64,000 bases of DNA from Stictocephala bisonia. Taxonomy: Eukaryota; Arthropoda; Insecta; Hemiptera; Membracidae. A program made the translations under genes and the position numbers. The DNA lies in the NCBI GenBank assembly GCA_035578905.1, contig JAQJVL010000001.1, positions 248,001 through 312,000 of the forward strand, given 5' to 3'. The notes under the pieces are model-generated. The model was not told where the DNA came from. It was given only the letters and a program-made list of their open reading frames with translations, and ran no database searches. Shown piece by piece: positions 58,135 through 64,000 of the stretch. Positions within the stretch are counted from its first letter, which is position 1, and every line of letters begins with the position of its first letter.

Positions 58135-59757
58135 TATTTGCCTACCTCAGTCCTTTATTTCTTTGTCAGTTACATTAAGGTATTCCAGTAAAATACAAAA
58201 TGTATTGCAAGTTTGTACAGTTACAAAGTCATAACTATGATTTAAAACTATGACTAAAGAGTTCATTTACTCATTATCCTCCTTCCAAGAGTAAATGAAA
58301 GGAAGGGAACTTGAAGGGTGGGATAGTCTTCTTCAAGTAATCAGACTATCCCGTCATAACTGTCTCCGAAATATATTTCTGAACAACGTTCATATTGATT
58401 TACTAAAATTGAACCGTAGCCAATATTGTATCAATTGATTTCTCTTTCGACACATTTACATATTATCATATATATTTCCCTAAAGAATTGTAATGTAGAA
58501 AAAGAAGTCAGTGCTCTTTGTCCTCACAGCCCTCCTTATTAGCGTCCATGGTGGAATAATGCAAGGGCGAGCTCATTAGTAGAATGAAAACGGGAGCGCT
58601 TGGCGCATGACGTCTCTTTCAAGAGTCACCCGCCGCCGCTCATATCATTTTGCTTTCTGTTTTAATTTTGTAGATTTGTACATTTTCAGCTAGCAGATTA
58701 AATAGTAAACGTTTTTAATTTTTATAAATTAAATATACTATAATACGAAAAATTTTTTGGAAGTTTAGTTTTGAGATAGATCTTATTTAAAAATTGTTGT
58801 TTAAAGCATTTTTGTTGAAAAAAATGCATTTTGTTCTTTTAGACATTGTTTGGTTGAAAATGTAGTAAGTTTAAATTATAATTCATGTACTATTTAAAAT
58901 ATAAGCTGAATAAACATTTCGTAATTCTGTATAAAATATACTCAAACAGAAAAAAATTAACTTGGCATTTTTTAGCAATAAATAACAATGTATATAAAAA
59001 TAACTATAAATACTTAGACTAAATAATTGGCTTTTACTTTGAACTTATATCAATATTATTGTACAAAATATAAAAACATATATTATTGTATCCTGAGAGT
59101 TAAATATATATTAAAATTTTTTATTTTCAGATATTGTCAGCAACACAGTAGACAATGAAAAAATGTAATGTGAAAATATTTAAATTATAAAATGAGAGCA
59201 AATGTAATATAAATAATGGCAAATATAATGATAAATTATAAAATATATAAATGAAAAAAAAATTGTTCTTTAAATTAAAATTGCACAAGCCATTTTACAT
59301 TATAAATGCACATGAAAGAACTTTTCACCGGTTTGTCTTTCATTTTATAAAAAGCATACATTCTCAACAAACACAATGTTAACTCAATCTCACAATTCAC
59401 TGAATTATTTAAGGTATTAGAAGGAATACCTTAAGATAATATAGGTTTTATGTTTTAAGTAAATTATTAAAATATTAAGTATCAGTATTTCTCCAGAAGG
59501 ACAACAGTATTAATGATACGCTACTTGGTAATAACATAGCCTTGAATTTTAACATAAAAAAATGCATACAAGTATTTTTGAATTTTTGAAGTATTTTTAT
59601 TTCTCCGTAGAATCTTTTAACTCATCACTTACCAGCAATTCGTTTGAAAAATTAATAATAATACGTTTATTGATATTTCAAATTGATCAGCTACGTTAGT
59701 GAAAGAGCTATTTGAGTTGTCTTAATATTCATGGATAAGCTTCCACAGCGTCAAAAC
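58135..59757. other. Mostly AT-rich sequence, no gene recognised
   Basis: A short GC-richer island lies at about 58540-58650 (CCGCCGCCGCTC near 58630). A 10-bp hairpin GGGATAGTCT/AGACTATCCC lies near 58320-58352. No gene recognised. Confidence 0.35.
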
Positions 59758-59890
59758 TATATCTACAATATCCGTCTTCGGTTTCCGACCGCGTCTAAGG
59801 ATTACGTACATTATAGCCATAGGCCAAATGATATAGTGTACATAATATTTTGACGCGGTCGGATACAGAATACCAAGATTATAGATATTT
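59758..59890. mobile_element. Zero-spacer palindrome, 66-bp arms
   Basis: The arms meet at GGCC near 59822-59825. TCCGACCGCGTC (about 59784-59795) pairs with GACGCGGTCGGA (59852-59863), and ATCTACAATA pairs with ATTATAGAT. About three quarters of positions pair. It looks like a small foldback or MITE; no related copy was seen in the window. Confidence 0.75.
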
Positions 59891-60339
59891 GAGCTGTATT
59901 CATTTAATGAAAGACATGTAACCTTACTGTTATGGAGAGTTTCAAGGGTGGATATTAGACCTAATTTGATTACAACTTACATGAATAGAATTTGCAATAT
60001 CGAATCATATGGTAGTGTGTTTTTTTGTAAGATGTTAGAGTTTCCAAAAACCTTCGTAAATTTGATTTCAATATGAAATGGATTGATCATATACATTTTA
60101 AACTAGTTTTTTTTAATCCTTTACATTATTACACGTAAATAATACTTACATAGTCATGCTGTTACATAAATTAGTTTTACTTATTCGATATAATAAAATT
60201 AATAACTTTTAAATTTAGAACGTACTTATATGTAAATTCAAATGTTTAAAACAATTAGGCCTAGTTTTGGTTTTAATGTAGCTGCACAGAAGTGATCATT
60301 ACTATTTATTGTATGAAAAAACACACATTTTTACTTCAA
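59891..60339. other. AT-rich sequence, no gene recognised
   Basis: Nothing identified. Confidence 0.4.
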
Positions 60340-60500
60340 TGACCTGTTTAAATGTACATCAAGCCTTCTCGTATATTTTAATCAACGAGTTCTATAGAGG
60401 ATTCCAGCCTTGGACCTTGTACTCTGCTGTTTGAAGCCATAATTAATTAACTGCCATGCCAGGATGTCCTTGTACATCATAATCCTGTGATTTGATTACA
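60340..60500 (-). mobile_element. Possible SINE family 2, copy 2
   Basis: GATTCCAGCCTTGGACCTTG and TACTCTGCTGTTTGAAGCC align with 52740-52790 in the same order, as does the flanking CTGTTTAAATG against CAGTTTAAATG. More diverged than copy 1; the promoter boxes are not clear. Confidence 0.45.
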
Positions 60501-61075
60501 ACATAAAAAAAATAATTAAAACATCTCCTTTCTGTCTTAAGAGTCCGTCCATGTTAAAGTCAGTGTAAAAATTCCAAAATTAGTTTTATGTTAAGGTACA
60601 TACTGTTTTTATTGGGGATAAAGTATCTCCTTCTTCCTTTATAGGACGAAAACCAGGAACGAACATACAAGACCAGAGTTTATTAAACTGTTTGTAATAT
60701 TTTTAGAGGTAATTTTATATTGGGCGTTAAAATTATTTATATTGGGCGTTAAAAATGAAGATAAAATGAAGACGCGCATGAAATATTTTGTATTCCATCA
60801 TTTGTCCTTCGTCATAAGACACGTTCATAAAAGAAACGTGTACTGTATAAAGACCCCGCACCCGGTCTAACTGTCTAGATACACAACAGCAAAAATGGAC
60901 TTGAAGGTTTGATGGATTCTATCGAACTCGATTGATAGATAGGCTTGATCGAGTCGGTTATACCGTACGTGGGCTTCGCTCGCGATTGCGCAGCAGTACA
61001 CCATATGGAGCTCGTAAGTACGCCACTTTATTGTTTATGATAGATGACCACATGTGGTGACAGCTTTTTCTGGCG
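60501..61075. other. Sequence without recognised gene
   Basis: A 21-bp direct duplication ATATTGGGCGTTAAAA lies at 60716-60758, and a CpG-richer patch lies at 60900-61020. No gene recognised. Confidence 0.4.
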
Positions 61076-61501
61076 AAATTCGTCCCCTTCCAGTCATAAA
61101 GACGTATTTCAGTTTTTGAAAGATTTCAGAAGAGCGAGAAAACCAAAAGTGACCTCATGTTTTCATTTGCAGTTTAAAAAGTTAAAGGACTAAACCTTTC
61201 ATACTTGGATATTTTGTACCTAAAGGTCCATGTGTCCTTTTTTACATGGACAGTTTTTGTAGGATCTGTTATAGCCATATCATGTAGAGACCCGTATCTT
61301 AAGTTACGTCTGTATGTTTGAATAAAACTATACGACAACTGAGATGCGCCAAATCTATTAACTTCAATATCTCCAGAACAAATAGGAATTGAGATACGCC
61401 GTTTCGACTGGTTGCAGAGACACACCACACAAACTTATAGCTGACGTATCTCAAAAATCGATGTTTGAGATACGTCTTCATGACTGGAAAGGGAGGAATT
61501 A
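61076..61501. mobile_element. MITE with ~40-bp terminal inverted repeats
   Basis: CCTTCCAGTCATAAAGACGT (61086-61105) pairs with ACGTCTTCATGACTGGAAAG (61472-61491), extending inwards to the AAACATCG/CAGTTTTT region. TGAGATACGTC or TGAGATACGCC recurs inside at about 61340, 61389, 61441 (inverted) and 61465, so the terminal motif is also repeated internally. Length ~425 bp. An 84-codon minus-strand frame (61174-61428) has no transposase features. Confidence 0.8.
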
Positions 61502-61626
61502 ATATATTTCAGTAAATTTTTTCTATTTTAGTGAATACGTTTTGTGTTTATTTTGATATGTACATTTTTGCTTTATAATAAATTAACTTTGGAGCTCCTT
61601 GTTTGACTGAGGAAAAGTTATTTGTT

Positions 61627-61850
61627 ATGTCGGGTGGACCACAAGTCACTTGACACTAGCAGTTACGCAGTATCAATTTGACTGTAGTTGTAAGTTGTCA
61701 GCTGTCTGTACTGTTTTGAGGTTATGTTGAGGTTAGGTTTTTTAATATGGCAACACAGTGAAATATCTTAATTATTGTAAACAATAAATGTATAACGTTA
61801 AAGAATTTTAATTACTGTCACAATGTCAAGTGACTTATGGCCCATCCTGT
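61627..61850. mobile_element. MITE with 24-28-bp terminal inverted repeats
   Basis: CGGGTGGACCACAAGTCACT and following TGACA (61631-61655) pair with TGTCAAGTGACTTATGGCCC and ATCCTG (61824-61849). The interior holds GAGGTTAGGTTTT near 61730. About 224 bp without coding capacity. Confidence 0.8.
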
Positions 61851-62876
61851 AGTTTATTTTAACAAAAGAAAGAGTGCTTGTGGAAACATAATTTCAGGTT
61901 CAAGGAACGTCACAAAAAGTAATATAACATCATTGTTTAATAAACTATGTAGGAAAGTTAAAACCAATCTACTAAAAAAAGAGAAACCATAAGAAATAAG
62001 TGATTTTTTTAGTTGATTGAAGTCACTGAAGACATGATATCGTAAATTTCATCATCCGGAGTAATTTTCTGTTAAATCCGGAATAATTTCTTGTTAGATA
62101 AATATTCATGTTTAATAAGTATTAAAATAATTAAAGTAAACATAAAACATAGGTAGGTTAGTCAAGTCACTCGTATTTCCCTACAACGATGACGTCATAT
62201 GTGCTCCACATCCTCTAAATGAACAAGAAGGCACTGCCACAGAAATTAAAAGAAACAGAGCTCACATTATTACTCCAAATAAGGGTCGACATGCCCATCC
62301 ACAATCTAGGTGGAAATGGGACTCAGGATGTCGAGTACTTAGGCCTTCAATTCTCTGTGCAGATGGGAGGGCACCGTTGTCAGTCCCTCCCCTTATTTCC
62401 ATCCAAATCCTGAAAGATAAACGTAGTAATTATTACTATAAACTTATAAGAACTTACATTAGTGGTAACTGCCACTGATTTGTTCACTGCTGTAATAAAA
62501 CGGGACCTCTGTATATATTTTATCTACGCTATAACTATCCTTTCATCATAAACTGGTCCTCTAAATGTTCAATGTAAACTAAACGGTAGTTTAAACAAAT
62601 TTGAAAACCAACCAAAGGAAGTACCTGTATTAAAAAATACGAATTATAGCCAGTGGATGGTTGCTAATTAGTTCAGAATTCTAGTGGCAGAGTCAGTGGA
62701 GTTTCAGAAAATATACATTCTAGTTATGACACTGACCGACATCAAGTTCTATGATATACATCTTGATCAATCTATATTATTTTTAACGAAGAAAAATTGC
62801 ATGAGTGAATCTGTAACTTCTATTCAGGTTACAGTAAGACTAAACAACGAACACATGCCAATGGGCCATGCAATTG
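61851..62876. other. Sequence without recognised gene
   Basis: Frames at 62219-62413 and 62684-62890 (plus) have no recognised domain. The second overlaps the boundary of the following foldback element, which argues against it being a gene. Confidence 0.35.
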
Positions 62877-63462
62877 TTAAGGTGGTATAATTAATAATTT
62901 TTTTGTGAATTAATTATTTTCCAATTTTATAATCAAAATTAGTTAATATACGTTCCCTTGACAGGAAAAAAAATAACCACTAAATTAGAACTTGTGGCCT
63001 TATGAAGTGGTGAATTTAGCTGATTTTAAATCATCATTAAGACAAAACTGTTCAACGTACAAATGTAATTTTCTATAACTACGTTTCTTACACATACCTT
63101 AAGGGATTAAAATGTTTTTCATTTAAAAAAATATACAAATATTTATAATTTAAAGGTGAAAAAGGGGAGTTTTTCATTTAAAATTTTAAATATTTTTTAC
63201 ATATTTTAAAAATTAAAAACATCTTAGTCCCTTCAGGTATGTGTAAAAACACGTATTTATAAAATATTACATTTTTATTTTGAACAGTTTTGTCTTAATG
63301 CTGATTTAAAATCAGCTAAATTCACCATTTCAGAATCCCACAAGTTCTAATTTAAATATTTTATTTTTTATTTTTCCTGTCTCAACGGTAGGTACATTAA
63401 CTAATTTTGATTACGAAATTGGGAAATAATTAACTTACCGAAAACCGATTGCACCACCTTAA
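62877..63462. mobile_element. 578-bp foldback element bounded by TTAA
   Basis: The element 62881-63458 is an inverted repeat with arms of about 290 bp meeting near 63165. GGTGGTATAATTAATAA (left) and the right end CCGATTGCACCACC share the terminal GGTGGT. Inside, CTTACACATACCTTAAGGGA pairs with TCCCTTCAGGTATGTGTAAA, and AATCAAAATTAGTTAAT with ATTAACTAATTTTGATTACG. TTAA stands at both borders (62877-62880 and 63459-63462), the target-site signature of piggyBac-type transposons. There is no transposase, so it would be non-autonomous. A 4-base AT motif can occur by chance here. Confidence 0.85.
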
Positions 63463-64000
63463 ACGAACATGAAATAAACATGATATGAAGGTCATACGTA
63501 TATATATTCCACGAGATTAAGTTGAGTTAAACTGTGGAAATTGAGTCATATGTATAAATTGCCACATGCCATTAAAGGAGTAGATGCACGAAGTGAACAG
63601 GAAACAAACGAAGGGCTTTGTGTAGGGAGAGGTTATCTGCTATCTCCCACACATCACAATTACTAATGCAATTAATTGTCACGGGCTAGTAACACACTAA
63701 CTAGTACGTGGAATGGGTACACTTGGAAGGCATCCAACGTTTGATAGCGCCTAATTGGACGTCATTGACAAGAGCACACTGCACAAACTTACCACCACTT
63801 TGAGGACGGGTTTAGAAGTGGACCCTGGAATAACTGGTAACTGATCTTAAATATCGTACACAAACTCATATAAACTGTTTTAATAAAGAGGTTTTCGTAT
63901 GATTATTTAGTATATTTCTAAGATATATGTTTGATTTTTTATTGGTAATTTTTTTATAGATTTCCAACACTTGAAGTCTTTTTAAAAACAAACATGATGT
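63463..64000. other. Sequence to the window end, no gene recognised
   Basis: Somewhat less AT-rich than the mean between 63540 and 63840. No open frame or repeat identified. Confidence 0.35.

Overview
This window looks like intergenic or heterochromatin-like DNA from an animal, most likely an insect. It is strongly AT-rich and has no long open frames outside retrotransposon remains. It carries short (TTAGG)n tracts, the common arthropod telomere pentamer, inside mobile elements. It also holds Jockey/CR1-type non-LTR retrotransposons, tRNA-derived SINEs and MITEs. A hemipteroid host is only a weak guess. I found no host protein-coding gene, rRNA, tRNA, CRISPR array or bacterial-type operon that I could support. 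Almost every short open frame lies in a tandem repeat or a decayed transposon.

Layout: 0-5 kb holds a MITE pair (one cut by the window edge), a satellite array of interleaved 61/63-bp units with higher-order order (1976-3365) and a 135-bp array. 5-20 kb holds a SINE, a 368-bp foldback element, two copies of a ~390-bp dispersed repeat in opposite orientation, a degenerate minisatellite, two TTAGG-bearing MITEs and a perfect 24-bp hairpin. 19.5-22.7 kb is a minus-strand non-LTR element with a mutated catalytic motif. A second foldback copy is inserted in it, and an inverted duplication of its 5' part lies beside it, followed by a ~98-bp array. 23.3-25.6 kb is a ~180-bp satellite. 27-29 kb holds a retrotransposon C-terminal fragment and a MITE with doubled ends.

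30-33.7 kb is the most complete element, a plus-strand endonuclease/reverse transcriptase retrotransposon broken by stops and frameshifts. 34-37 kb holds a MITE with identical 36-bp ends, a third foldback copy plus a solo arm, a SINE fragment and another retrotransposon C-terminus. 39.0-39.9 kb is an exact 104-bp array. 40.4-41.8 kb is a 5'-truncated minus-strand retrotransposon with a 301-codon open frame. 42-49 kb holds SINEs, a CpG-rich segment, 86-bp and ~190-bp arrays and a CR1-like 3' fragment flanked by inverted repeats. 51.7-54.6 kb holds 92-bp and 59-bp arrays. 56-58.2 kb holds two more retrotransposon C-termini and a SINE. 59.7-63.5 kb holds two foldbacks and two MITEs.

Nothing here works together as a pathway. 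The biology is that of mobile elements and tandem repeats: non-LTR elements that copy themselves, SINEs and MITEs that depend on others, palindromes that can form long hairpins, and at least ten separate tandem arrays. The most distinctive items are the recurrent palindromic family with one copy nested in a retrotransposon, the higher-order 61/63-bp satellite with telomere-like pentamers, and the 578-bp foldback bounded by TTAA. All calls are by eye; no database or folding search was possible.
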